Origin: Ulota crispa
Taxonomy: Eukaryota; Streptophyta; Bryopsida; Orthotrichales; Orthotrichaceae
NCBI GenBank assembly: GCA_963920765.1
Contig: OY987249.1
Span: 12,028,817 to 12,092,816, forward strand
Length of the DNA stretch: 64,000 bases
Direction of reading: 5' to 3'
In this document: piece after piece, positions 48,640-58,282 of the stretch
Layout of the letters: each line of letters opens with the position of its first letter
Position numbering within the stretch: position 1 is the stretch's first letter
Translations under genes and position numbers: made by a program
Notes under the pieces: generated by a model
Told to the model about the DNA's origin: nothing
What the model saw: the letters and a program-made list of their open reading frames with translations, nothing else
Databases searched by the model: none

Positions 48640-49886
48640 ATGCCATATTCATTAAATTGGGAAAACCAAATTCCCAAGTTGTGCTTCACCTTAAACCTAA
48701 CATTTTTCTTTTTGGCATTTAACCCCTCATCGCCTAAGGTCCAAAGATGCTTAACAACCTTTTTGCAATTCAATTGTTGTAAATCTAAATGCCTATAAAC
48801 TATGAAAATCTCAATTGTACAATCTTTTAGTGTGCTTGTTGCAAATCATGCAAATCAAATTTAAGGTCATTTGACCGCATAGATTGAAAGATTATAATGT
48901 TTTAGTGTTGAAAAAAAAATGCTAAAATTATCCAAAAAACACATTTGGAGGTGAATTTCAATTTCTAAACTTGCTCAAATGAAAAAAACTTAAATTACAA
49001 AGTGATTTGAAACTAGTATACAAACACATTGGTGAAAAAAAATTACTTAATAGACTCATCATGTTTGCAAAATTGTTTTGAAGTGTCAAAAAACAGTGAA
49101 AAATGTAGCAAAAAATCATATCTATATGGCCAAACCTCCCTCTCCTAGAATGCTTCTTGTTCACTCACATCTTTTTAGATTGAAATGAAATTTTAACAAC
49201 AACAACTAGACTAACATGCCCAACTTTCACAAAAAAAATTCAAAAATGGAAGTTGTATGAAGAAGTTACAAGCCACCAAAGTTCACTAATGAAAAAGTTT
49301 GTGGATTTTGAACTTTGAGTTGCTCCCAAACATTCAAAACAACTTGGATTGACATGAAAATTCTACCACTATTAGTAGACTTTAAGGGGAACAAAACCCG
49401 ACAAATTTTACTGAAAAAAAATGTTTGATGAAAAAGATACAAGCCCCAAAGTTGCAACCATTACAATGCAATGTGGTGTACTCAAATTGAACCTATAAAC
49501 TTTGAATGGCTTTCACAAACTTAATATGTCTTAGATTGTTCTAAATTCTTTTCCATAGAAACTAGATTGGTATGTGCAACCTCATTAAGAAAAATTATTG
49601 AATTTAGACTATCAATGCAAAAGTTACAAGAGTTTGAATTACACGGGTTGAGTGTGAGAGGACGCTTTTCATCCCCTCTAGCAATGAGGGGTTAAACGCC
49701 AAATTCAAAGGTATCAATTTTGGTCTAAGCCACTAAGATATTGTCCCTTGCAAATCCCTCCTCTCAGGTGAGGGCATGTGTACCAAAAAAAGGTTGCTTA
49801 AACCTAAAGCTCGGTTTAAGGTGATCACCTTAAACCTAGTTTATTCCCAAAATCAAGGTATCTTCCCATATTAATGAATATGGCAT
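48640..49886. mobile_element. 1.25-kb element with long inverted ends
   Basis: Left ATGCCATATTCATTAAATTG and right (read inward) ATGCCATATTCATTAATATG pair, and further inward both arms carry TTCACCTTAAACC/ATCACCTTAAACC. An inner inverted pair, TTTAACCCCTCATYGC, with TTAA at 48719 and 49692, suggests either very long arms or a nested TTAA-type element. No transposase is visible inside, so it is non-autonomous. Confidence 0.65.
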
Positions 49887-50002
49887 TCATTGCTTTCTAG
49901 AAATGGCTCTTCTCAATCAAAGCTTGCATGAAGCATTAACATTCAAAATCACACAAGCATGAAAAACTAGAGATTTCCCACATACAGTTTACTCAATCAT
50001 TA

Positions 50003-50352
50003 CTCCTATCCCAAAATGATCTTTCTATTACACAAAATGTTATAGATTTAGCTTGAAAAGAATCCTTTTTCAAATTTTTTTAGACTTGTGATTAGAGTTT
50101 GATGTCCTCTTGCTGTTCTGAAATTTTGAGTTTCAAATTAGTTTTCAAAATGTGGTTTCAAAGTGCTTGAAAATTGAATTTTTGAGGCACTTTTGAAGAG
50201 CACTGGCGGCCACTCACTTGATGACATGGGATTGGATAGCATGCCCATGCTTTTGGACTATGTGCAAGTGTCACTAGCTTCCTTCCTCCAACAAGATCAT
50301 TTTGGGACACTAAAAAAAGGCCAACATGAAGATCATTTTGGGACGGAGGGAG
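50003..50352. mobile_element. Stowaway-like MITE, 350 bp
   Basis: Left CTCCTATCCCAAAATGATCT after TA (50001-50002), right (read inward) CTCCCTCCGTCCCAAAATGA before TA (50353-50354). CTCCCTCCGTCCC with TA target sites is the classic Stowaway signature of Tc1/mariner MITEs in plants. Confidence 0.8.
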
Positions 50353-51428
50353 TATAACATTTCACCTCCAATGGTAGATCTAATTGAAAATTTGATACAT
50401 TACAAGAAACAAGGTGTCCTTTGCATTTGTACAATTGGACTATTCAAACTAGATTCATATTTGATTCAATTGTACAACTTAGCTTACCACCCTTGTTTAT
50501 AGTGGATTTTGTGAAAATGTCTGTGGTCCTTAAAGGGTTAAGGACCAACTTTTGAATGCAAGATACAATTTCAATAGTTTAAACTTCTTCAGTTATGCTC
50601 AATCAAGGTTCTCAAAACAAAAAAATCCACCACTAAAGAAAGCTGGAAGTATGAAACATAACCATAATTTCCTATGTCCAAATCACAACAAGATTAAAAT
50701 TTTCATCTTCTATCCATGTTGCATTGCTTCAACAAGTGTTTCTCATCTTTTTTTAAAAAACACAACTCTAATAAGAAACTTGAACTTCTGAATTATAAGA
50801 TGCTTCGCTTCTACTTGCAAATCAAAGGCACCCTCCAAACTCCATATGATTCAGCAAAATAATTTACGATACATACCTAACTAACTCATGCCTTCAAACT
50901 AATCCACTCACAATACCAATTACTATAATCCTGTACTTTTGTAAGATAGAGTAAAAACGACCTTTGCCAAAAAAAAGAAAAATGGAAATGGTTTAAGTCG
51001 TGAAGTTCCGACCCAATGTACAGGGAGAGCCGAAAAACAATAGAAAGTCAGCCGAATAAAATGTGCAAAAAACCGATTGAAATTTAAATCAACCGGCTAA
51101 AAACCGACTAAACTTATGAAAATCTTCTGATTTAAGTGTAAAGGGAATAGCAGGTGCATCCACTGAAAAAAGCAGATGAAAATGAGACATGCATGCTTTT
51201 TGCCGAAGAAGCTCAAAATCTCCCCGCACAATCCGACCTGAGTGGGCACTTCAATTCCTGCATACATGATGGTAAGCTGCAAATCTGGAACCACTGCACC
51301 AGCAAAAGTAAACAACGTACAATGACGAGAAGGGCCAGAGACAAAGAGACTGACACCGCCACTGTGAAAGAAACATCCCCCATAAACAGTTCCCACAATA
51401 TACTAAAGAATGGTTCGACAGTGCAACA

Positions 51429-51454
51429 AATAATAATAATAATAATAATAATAA
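51429..51454 (+). repeat. (AAT)n microsatellite
   Basis: Eight to nine uninterrupted AAT/TAA units, downstream of the minus-strand Harbinger-derived gene. Confidence 0.9.
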
Positions 51455-52133
51455 AACAGGTACCAGTACACAAATACACGGCAATAAGCAATTAACCATT
51501 GTCGGTAACAGAACTGTACTCCGTTCTTCTGCCGATCTGCACGTTCTACAACGATAGTAACTTAATCACGGCCACTATCAAAAAAGAAGGTTAAAATTCA
51601 CGGACCATCAGGCTAAAATCTTCCCTATCTCTGAAAAAAATTGTTCCAATATCAAACTGAACAATTAAAAAGTTCTGGCACGTCTGTGTGATATTGCAAC
51701 GTACATGTCAATGATGGAGATCCATAAAGCCTGTGCCCAAGTAGATTGACGAGCTATTTTATCAACAAGTCTATACAATCTACACATCCACACTCATGAA
51801 AGCTTTCGCAGTAGTAAAGAACCACATTGAAGGTTGGCAGGACAATCAAGAATGTTCCTGTAAAAGCAGATTAGAGTTGCAAAGCTAGCAATCAGAAAAT
51901 ATTACATATCCCAGAATTTAGAGAGAAACCTATAGCTGACATAGCAATATCATACAAGCCACGCGTATATCCACTACTGCATACAAAAGATAGCACAATA
52001 AAGGAAACGGCAAGAAAATGGGAGGCAAATCTGCAAATGGTGATATTGTCCTCATGATTGCAAACATTGAGCGTAAAGTGTATAAGATTTCATGAGGCCA
52101 GATAACCAACCGTTCAAAATGTCTCCTGTATAG

Positions 52134-53489
52134 TCACAAAAAAGAGGAGCTTGCATGGACATTGTGAAGCAGATTATGAGCAATAGAGTCGCGAGACTGC
52201 ATAGCTGAAATAGGGAAGTTAATATTCTCCGGCAGCATCTCATCGTCAACAACATCAAAGTGAAGCTCTGGATCGAATCCTTCGTTGTGCATCTCGCACA
52301 CGTTGTGCAGCACGCAGCATGCGCCCAAGACAGCAGGCAGCTCTTGCAGCTTCACCTCAGTCCTCCGTTGCAAGAACCGCCAGCGTCCTTTCAACCGGCC
52401 AAAGGCATTTCGGGCAACTTGCAGCACCTCCACGACTTTCTCATTAAATGCATGTTGCGCCCAAGTTAGGTTGTGCTGAACGTATGGAACCAAAAGCCAA
52501 TCGAGTAAAGGATATCCTGGCCCTCCCACTACCCACATGCCGCGCAGGTCGTCACTCATTCCACGCCTGTACAGATTCGATTTCTCAAAGACGCGTTCAT
52601 CTGACATGGAACCGGGCCAGCCTATGCATACATCTGTGAAGGACCCGCGGACATCCACCATTCCTTGCAACGTGATGGAGTACGACGTCTTCTGGTTGTG
52701 CTCCGTATGCCTCTTGTTAAAATACGCAGCCACATTGATCTTGGGAGCAATGATAGGAATGTGCGTCGTGTAAAGAGCTCCAACCACGTTACGCATTCCA
52801 GACAGGCCCTCAAACTCCTGCGTCACTTGCTGCAGCCGATCTGCGGAGGGCCATTGCACATACTTCGGTAGCAGGACATCATTGATTGCTGCACAAACCT
52901 CCAACACCATCTTATGACATGTTGAGATTCCAAGGCCAAACCGCTTCGAAACAAGTCGCAGGGGCTCCCCTGTGGCTAAACGCCAAATGCACACTGCCAC
53001 TCTCTGCTCCACCGGTATGGCAGCCCGGAGCATGGTATTCTCCTTCGCCACAGCTCCCGCGAGCTGCTCACAGATGAGATCAAACGTGGCACGAGACATT
53101 CGGAACGATTGATGAAAATCCTTGTCTGGAAATCCTGGATGATTGCATTGCGCCCACCATGCTTGTGATCTATTCTTCACCCATAGTCGACGGTGCACGC
53201 TTTGTTGCGTCGACACAGCGGCTCCTAATGCAGCTGCTGCAACGTGAGCACGGCGCAACCGGCAACTCTCAAGAACATCGACGTCAGCGTAGACAGCTTG
53301 CAACTGACTGTAGTAATTCTGTAGCCACGTGCGACGGCGTGCATGCTGCTGCTGCCATTGCAGATAAGCAAGTGCCTGCTGCCGATCCTCCCACCGCTGC
53401 TGCCTTTCCTCCTCCTCGTCTATCAATAAGAGCAACAACAACTGCAACTTCCTGTTCCTCTTGACGCGGCCATCAACAGGTGCCCTCAT
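52134..53489 (-). CDS. PIF/Harbinger nuclease-like protein (HARBI1/ALP1-type), catalytic residues lost
   Basis: Single-exon, uninterrupted frame of 451 codons starting at ATG 53489. Residues 1-105 are Gln/Arg/Leu-rich. Residues 110-210 form the helical DNA-binding part typical of the family (FRMSRATFDLICEQL…RLATGEPLRLVSKRFGLGISTCHKMV). The DDE_Tnp_4 nuclease fold follows: NVVGALYTTHIPI (family GAIDGTHI, so the first catalytic Asp is Tyr230), IGWPGSMSDERVF (Asp287 kept), VGGPGYPLLDWLLVPY (family GDSGYP, Asp replaced by Gly) and VARNAFGRLKGRWRFL (family VERAFGRLK, Glu replaced). Length, fold motifs and open frame are preserved while the active site is degraded, the pattern of domesticated proteins such as plant ALP1/ALP2, which associate with chromatin regulators. 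No Harbinger terminal repeats or TWA target duplication were found around it. GC-rich codon use contrasts with the flanks. Confidence 0.85.
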   Translation of the reverse strand: MRAPVDGRVKRNRKLQLLLLLLIDEEEERQQRWEDRQQALAYLQWQQQHARRRTWLQNYYSQLQAVYADVDVLESCRLRRAHVAAAALGAAVSTQQSVHRRLWVKNRSQAWWAQCNHPGFPDKDFHQSFRMSRATFDLICEQLAGAVAKENTMLRAAIPVEQRVAVCIWRLATGEPLRLVSKRFGLGISTCHKMVLEVCAAINDVLLPKYVQWPSADRLQQVTQEFEGLSGMRNVVGALYTTHIPIIAPKINVAAYFNKRHTEHNQKTSYSITLQGMVDVRGSFTDVCIGWPGSMSDERVFEKSNLYRRGMSDDLRGMWVVGGPGYPLLDWLLVPYVQHNLTWAQHAFNEKVVEVLQVARNAFGRLKGRWRFLQRRTEVKLQELPAVLGACCVLHNVCEMHNEGFDPELHFDVVDDEMLPENINFPISAMQSRDSIAHNLLHNVHASSSFL

Positions 53490-53569
53490 CGTCGCTCACG
53501 CCATAGAAGCCTTCACATATCCTTCCTCCTCGTCATCTTCCTCTCTCGGCATCCATACTCAAGCACTGC

Positions 53570-54540
53570 CAAATTGCACCTCCACACTCAGTGCTCACAT
53601 ACATACGAGCATCCTAAGCCGCAAAAATCTTAGACCTAACTGTTTCTAAGCCTCTCCTACATTGATGAAATACACACTAAGATTCTCGATGTACCAGCAA
53701 CTTCCGGTTATTTCAACAGGACGGCGCAAGTCTCAAATCATTCCTAAATTGCACCTCTAAACTCATTCCATCCGTACATACGATCATCCTGAGCCGGATA
53801 CCCTAAACCTAATGGTGTCAAGTCCCTCCTAAATTGACGAAACAGATCCTCCCACACTAAAAAGTCTCGAAATGCCATCAAGCCCGTGCAATTTCACGCA
53901 ATTCTCACAAGTCACAATCCGGTGTATCTATTCAGCTATTTCAAAACATTCGTGATTTTCTCAAACATTAGTCCACCTTCAGCTTCGTCACTGTGCCTAA
54001 CAAAAGCATGTAACCAGAAAAACACAAACGGGAGTGATGCGATCTCCCTAGAGACTATCCGACAAAAGTAACCTCTGTAATGAGCTCCCAAAGCTCGAGC
54101 TCTGGCAAGTTATTTCGTAAAGACGAAGCGGGCGTGCGCAAGGGGGCCACAAACCCTAGACTTCACAATTTCAAACCCCTTCTACATAGATTTAAATACA
54201 CACTAAATACTCTTGAAGTAACAATAAACCAATGCAACTCCGCGTAACGTCCACGAGAATCAACTCGATACTTTTATGCAGCTATTTTTCAAATGAATAA
54301 TCGTGATGTTTCGAAACTTAGTGAAACCTTGAGCTTCACCACTGCAACAAACAATGTATGCAACCAGAAAAGTCCAAACAGATGTGTGTAACGATCACAG
54401 AAGAGAACTGTTCCAAAGCAAACTCGGCATTTTCAAAGCATCTCGAAGCCCTAACGCTGACATGTTACCTCGTTAAGCCAGTAGCACGCATACGCCAAGT
54501 GCGCCAGAAGAACGTGCGTTTGATAAAGCACGTCAGGACG
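53570..54540. repeat. Diverged tandem repeats upstream of the Harbinger-derived gene
   Basis: Two long units (about 53795-54150 and 54151-54535) align in order: CCTAAAC/CCTAGAC, ACACTAAA, GCAGCTATTT/TCAGCTATTT, GTGAT, TGAGCTTCACCACTG/TCAGCTTCGTCACTG, GTAACCAGAAAA/GCAACCAGAAAA, and near the end TTATTTCGTAAAG/TTACCTCGTTAAG followed by GTGCGCAAG/ATACGCCAAGTGCGCC. A partial earlier copy lies near 53625-53720 (GATGAAATACACACTAAG). The repeats occupy the probable promoter/5' leader of the minus-strand gene. Confidence 0.6.
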
Positions 54541-54639
54541 AAGAACACGTCGCAACAGCAGTGATAGTTTATTGTGAGCTCGAGTGATGGCGAGCTAGAG
54601 AAGCGCCATGAAAACAGAATTTTTCTGCGAGAGAGGAAT

Positions 54640-54800
54640 TGTAGCGACCCCACACAACTCACAGCGGGGGCTATGGGGGGAGGGGGCTGGTTTGGCGGGG
54701 AGGGCTCGCGGACAAGCGCGCGTACGACCCCGCGTGAAAGCGCGCGGCAGGACGGTTTCTACGGCCCCACTGTAAATCGTCCTTTTTTTCCTCATTGGCT
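54640..54800. promoter_or_regulatory. GC-rich, CpG-rich island upstream of the Harbinger-derived gene
   Basis: G-rich runs (GGGGGGAGGGGG) followed by clustered CGCG motifs (ACAAGCGCGCGTACG, GAAAGCGCGCGGCAGG), in sharp contrast to the AT-rich surroundings. It lies about 1.2 kb upstream of ATG 53489. It could be a promoter-associated island or a remnant exon; no protein match is apparent in any frame. Confidence 0.3.
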
Positions 54801-55067
54801 CTGAGCCGATAAAGTCGTGTTGCACTCATTCCTACAAGGATACCTTGGAAAGTTACTCATTTACGATGTTTGTTTCGTGTCTACGATTCTTTGATGTTGA
54901 TGAGAGTCGGATGATGTCATTCCAACTTTGCTTTGAAATGGAGGGTAGGAAATATTGGATGGTTAGAAGGTACATACAATTGCACATGTTGAGAAGAAGT
55001 TTAGAGAATTTTTTTCCCGTAGTTTTCGCTAAAAATAAAGAAGCGAATGCTAAAAGAATGACTTTGG

Positions 55068-56433
55068 TTAACCCCTAAACCACAATTGTTCGTTTAACAG
55101 CTAGTTGAAAGTTTGGGTAGGTTCTTATGAAGTCAAGGCTGATATTTTTGAAATTTGAAAACGAGGTGCACATAATGAATGCTTTTGTATGAAAAATCAA
55201 GAAAAACTCCAATTGAATGCAGAAGTAAAAAATTATGGTGTCCAAAAGAATTTGGGCAACTTGGGCAATTTGGGCATCTTTGGAGAATCTTATGCTAAAA
55301 CTCTCATCAATTTCTGAAACTTGGAATGTATGTAACTAATAAAATAGGGACGGACTAGGGAGACACCCCCTAGTTGCTAGGGAGATACCCCCTATAGCCA
55401 AACTTATTAAATTTGAGATTATTTTTATGTCGGAATAAGAAATAAAATAAAATCAATATTTTAGCGCACATTTGCATATTTAAGAGTTGCAAACATACAA
55501 CAAACATGTCTCATTTGTGACATGGTTAAGAGTTAAACTTACAAACAAAAGGAATGACTAGTTTTAACTTTTGACCATGTCACAAATGAGACATATTTGT
55601 TATATGTTTGCAATGATTACAGATGCAAATGTGCATTAAAATATTGTTTTGATTTGATTTCTTATTTTGACGTAACAATAATCTCAAATTTAATAGGTTG
55701 GGCTATAGGAAGTGTCTCCCTAGCAACTGGGAGTGTCTCCCTAGTCTATCCCATAAAATATGGTGTACAATTGTTGAAAAGAAAAAGAAAAAGAAAAACT
55801 CACAAATTACAATCTAAGAGGAGTCAAACTTTGTTAACTATATTTGGGTGATTTCAAGAAAAAATGTTTTCTTCTAACTTCAAGCCTATTACCTTGCAAT
55901 CCATAAATTCAAAGTTCTTGAAACATTTATTTGCGTATTTCAAATGTTTGCTTCTAACTTTTCACTATTCAGATTTCAAATAAGAGACTTATTCATTGCA
56001 CAAGAAATCATGAAAACATGACTAGTGTATTGCCAATTCACTTAACCTCCTTGCATTGCAAGCTAATTTTGAATAAGCTAGATTTTATATTTGCTTCTAT
56101 TTTTTTTTTCAAAAGTGAACCTAGCATCATATACTTGTGAATGGTCAAAAAAATTGCTATTATGTAGAGCAATGAAAAACTTTAGGAGGGCTCAAAGTTT
56201 GTTAACCTTGTTTTGCAATAATGAAATAAAGTTTTTTTTCACTTCATACATTATAATCTTACAATCTAGACGGTCAAATGGGCTGAATTTTTTTCACAAA
56301 TTGCATTACTTGTATATTACAATTATGTATGGTTGCACCTCAAAAGAAAAAATTTGAATTTTAAATAAACCATCAATAAATGGTAGTTTTGGTCTTATTT
56401 TCTCTGCAACACCCTTAGGGCTTTAGGGGTTAA
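55068..56433. mobile_element. Possible TTAA-flanked element with CCCCTAAA ends
   Basis: TTAACCCCTAAACCACAATT at 55068 and, read inward from 56433, TTAACCCCTAAAGCCCTAAG form a 13-bp inverted end pair beginning at TTAA on both sides. The 406-bp palindromic element at 55347 sits inside. With such short arms the pairing of these two ends is uncertain. Confidence 0.4.
55347..55752. mobile_element. Near-palindromic 406-bp MITE with 8-bp target duplication
   Basis: Arms of about 190 bp are almost complementary: GGGACGGACTAGGGAGACAC at the left against GGGATAGACTAGGGAGACAC read inward from the right. Pairing continues through TAGTTGCTAGGGAGA, TTAAATTTGAGATTATT, GCACATTTGCAT and ATGTCTCATTTGTGACATGG. 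ATAAAATA directly flanks both ends (55339-55346 and 55753-55760). An 8-bp duplication points to the hAT superfamily. The close match of the arms suggests a fairly recent insertion. Confidence 0.85.
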
Positions 56434-56953
56434 AGGACTAGTGATACTGAAGAGTTATAAAAATTAGAGTCCATTCACCATTGAATTTTCTTTCATTCAA
56501 ATTGATTTTTGGTCAATAATTGAAGCTAATTTTTTTTGTTGTATTAGGTGTTTGCACTTTGATAGTTGCGTTGCAAGCTCATTTGTGAAACTATGGTCAT
56601 GGATTTGGAAGGGGGGCCATTAGTTTTGAAGTAACAACAATAAACACTAAAGCATCTTAAGTGGCTACTTCCCAATTTTGTATCCAAAAGTTGCCAATTT
56701 GCACTAGAAGTTTTGGGCAGCTCCGAAAAAAGTAAAATATTCTATAGTCATCATCATTCAGTCACAGATTTCTTAAAATCTGTGAGGCCATCTTGGGTTT
56801 TTTTGGGTAGTGCCATCTAGAAGCCTTGAAGTTCAAGATTCAACAATTACAATTTTGTTTTGATGTTTAATAATGATCTTACAAGGACAAATCAAAAACT
56901 TCAAAACTGCCTTCTAAATACAAGAAAAACACCCTTGGGCATTTAGGGGTTAA

Positions 56954-57265
56954 GGTATGTACACCCATAAGCGTCAACCTAAGGGTTTTGAACATGATGA
57001 ATATCAATAAAAAACTAGAAAATTATAGGATCCTATTAGGAATAGAAAAATAATGAGTTTGCACTTTCAAATGTATTATTTGGATACTGCGAGAATAAGT
57101 CGTGAATTCTTAAAGAGCAAATTGCCATTGCACCTATAACCACCTTCAAGCTTTCATGTTTGCATGTTGTACATCCTTGTCATTACATCTATTCACTTCC
57201 ACAGATTTTCCAAGATTTCAGAAGTGACGGTTATGGGAATAGTGGTGCTTATGGGTGTACATACC
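56954..57265 (+). mobile_element. TTAA-flanked MITE, copy 1 (312 bp)
   Basis: Left GGTATGTACACCCATAAGCG and right (read inward) GGTATGTACACCCATAAGCA are nearly perfect inverted ends, flanked by TTAA at 56950-56953 and 57266-57269. A second 312-bp copy, inverted, lies at 63074-63385. Confidence 0.85.
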
Positions 57266-57273
57266 TTAAGTGG

Positions 57274-57580
57274 TAAGGTCAGAGGCTCGAACTCCGTTAG
57301 GGCACTAATTTTGCTCACCTCCCCAAATGATCTCCGTCAGTACATGTTTTATTCATAGCCTTTCCATAATGTGCAGTGAATGTACATTTAAGGAGGCGCA
57401 CCATTTTAGAGCCTTATGACCTTTTCACTTCAAAATTTCATAACTAATTCCCCATTGCTCTAAAAAATACAAAATAACTTGAGTTAGATGCCAATTCCTC
57501 TGGTCTTTTAAGGAGAAGTTCCACCACCCCAAAACTCAGTTTCAGCTTTTAGATGGGCGGTTTACGAGCCTCTTGCCTTA
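57274..57580. mobile_element. MITE family TAAGGTAAGAGG, copy 3 (307 bp)
   Basis: Left TAAGGTCAGAGGCTCGAACT and right (read inward) TAAGGCAAGAGGCTCGTAAA. The interior matches copies 1 and 2 (CTTCAAAATTTCATAACTA; GAGTTAGATGCCAATTCCTC). It starts only a few bases after the TTAA-flanked MITE ends. Confidence 0.75.
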
Positions 57581-57589
57581 CAATCATTG

Positions 57590-58033
57590 CAGAATGGCAG
57601 AAGCCGCAGGAACACTGAAAGAGTGAAAGGAAACCCGTACACAGTTATGAAGTTGTGACGAAAAGCAGTGCTCGAAAAGCAGAATGCAGTTGGATGAATG
57701 ATCTCTATCTTCTTCGAGATGGCATCTTCGTTGACGAAGACGCGGCATTATGGGCACGGATGATCTCATCCATACCGACAGTGATATGGATGAATAAGCA
57801 GGATCACGCTCCGATCTGTCGTTGCCTCCCACAAGGTAGGAGCATAACACACGTAACTACGACCTGGGAACTCAAAAGAACGTGGGAGAACGCATGGGGA
57901 ACGTCGGAGCCTCGAAAGTCAGACACTCAAACAGCTGACCTCCACCAGTGACGCTGAACTTGACTATGCAGCACGCGTGCTTGACCTGGTTGTCTATTCC
58001 AGAAACTCCGCGGCACTAACTTATCTCGATTAT
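57590..58033. other. Moderately GC-rich unassigned stretch
   Basis: Open frames exist on both strands (57655-57951 plus, 98 codons; 57850-57584 minus, 88 codons), and composition resembles exons elsewhere in the window. Neither translation shows a recognisable domain. It could be an orphan exon, a 5' leader of a neighbouring gene or a captured fragment between MITEs. Confidence 0.25.
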
Positions 58034-58282
58034 TTAACCCCTGAGAGCCCGGGCGACAGTATACTGTCGCTCAAAAAGCTGGGTCAACTTAATTTTGATA
58101 GTTATAATCTCATTGCATGTTTGGTGAAACGATTTCCAATCAAGCTCAATATGATGTAGACTCTTTCCACTAACAATTTATATGGTCAAATCTTGTGAAT
58201 TGTATTTTTCAGTTCACAGGGGCACATTGATTGCACACAAGTCAAGCTTTTTTTGTTTCAACTCTGGGCACTCAGAGGTTAA
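58034..58282. mobile_element. TTAA-flanked inverted-repeat element, about 241 bp
   Basis: TTAACCCCTGAGAGCCCGGG at the left and TTAACCTCTGAGTGCCCAGA read inward from the right. TTAA at both ends (58034-58037, 58279-58282) with CCYCTGAG tips fits the TTAA-CCC family seen at 37012 and 48719. It includes the perfect 18-bp palindrome GCGACAGTATACTGTCGC at 58053-58070. Confidence 0.65.

Larger units (their letters stand above)
46300..52133. other. Repeat-rich intergenic region
   Basis: Contains several inverted-repeat elements listed separately, an AAT microsatellite and otherwise AT-rich sequence. No protein-coding gene is supported. The part next to 52134 should include the 3' untranslated region of the minus-strand Harbinger-derived gene. 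Confidence 0.55.

Noticed and set aside
52260..53464. Plus-strand frames opposite the Harbinger-derived gene
   Set aside because: Antisense shadows of the 451-codon minus-strand frame.
57274..57300. tRNA-derived SINE promoter (GGCTCGAACTCC resembles a B box)
   Set aside because: No A box or tRNA-like fold is seen, and the sequence is the terminus of an inverted-repeat MITE.
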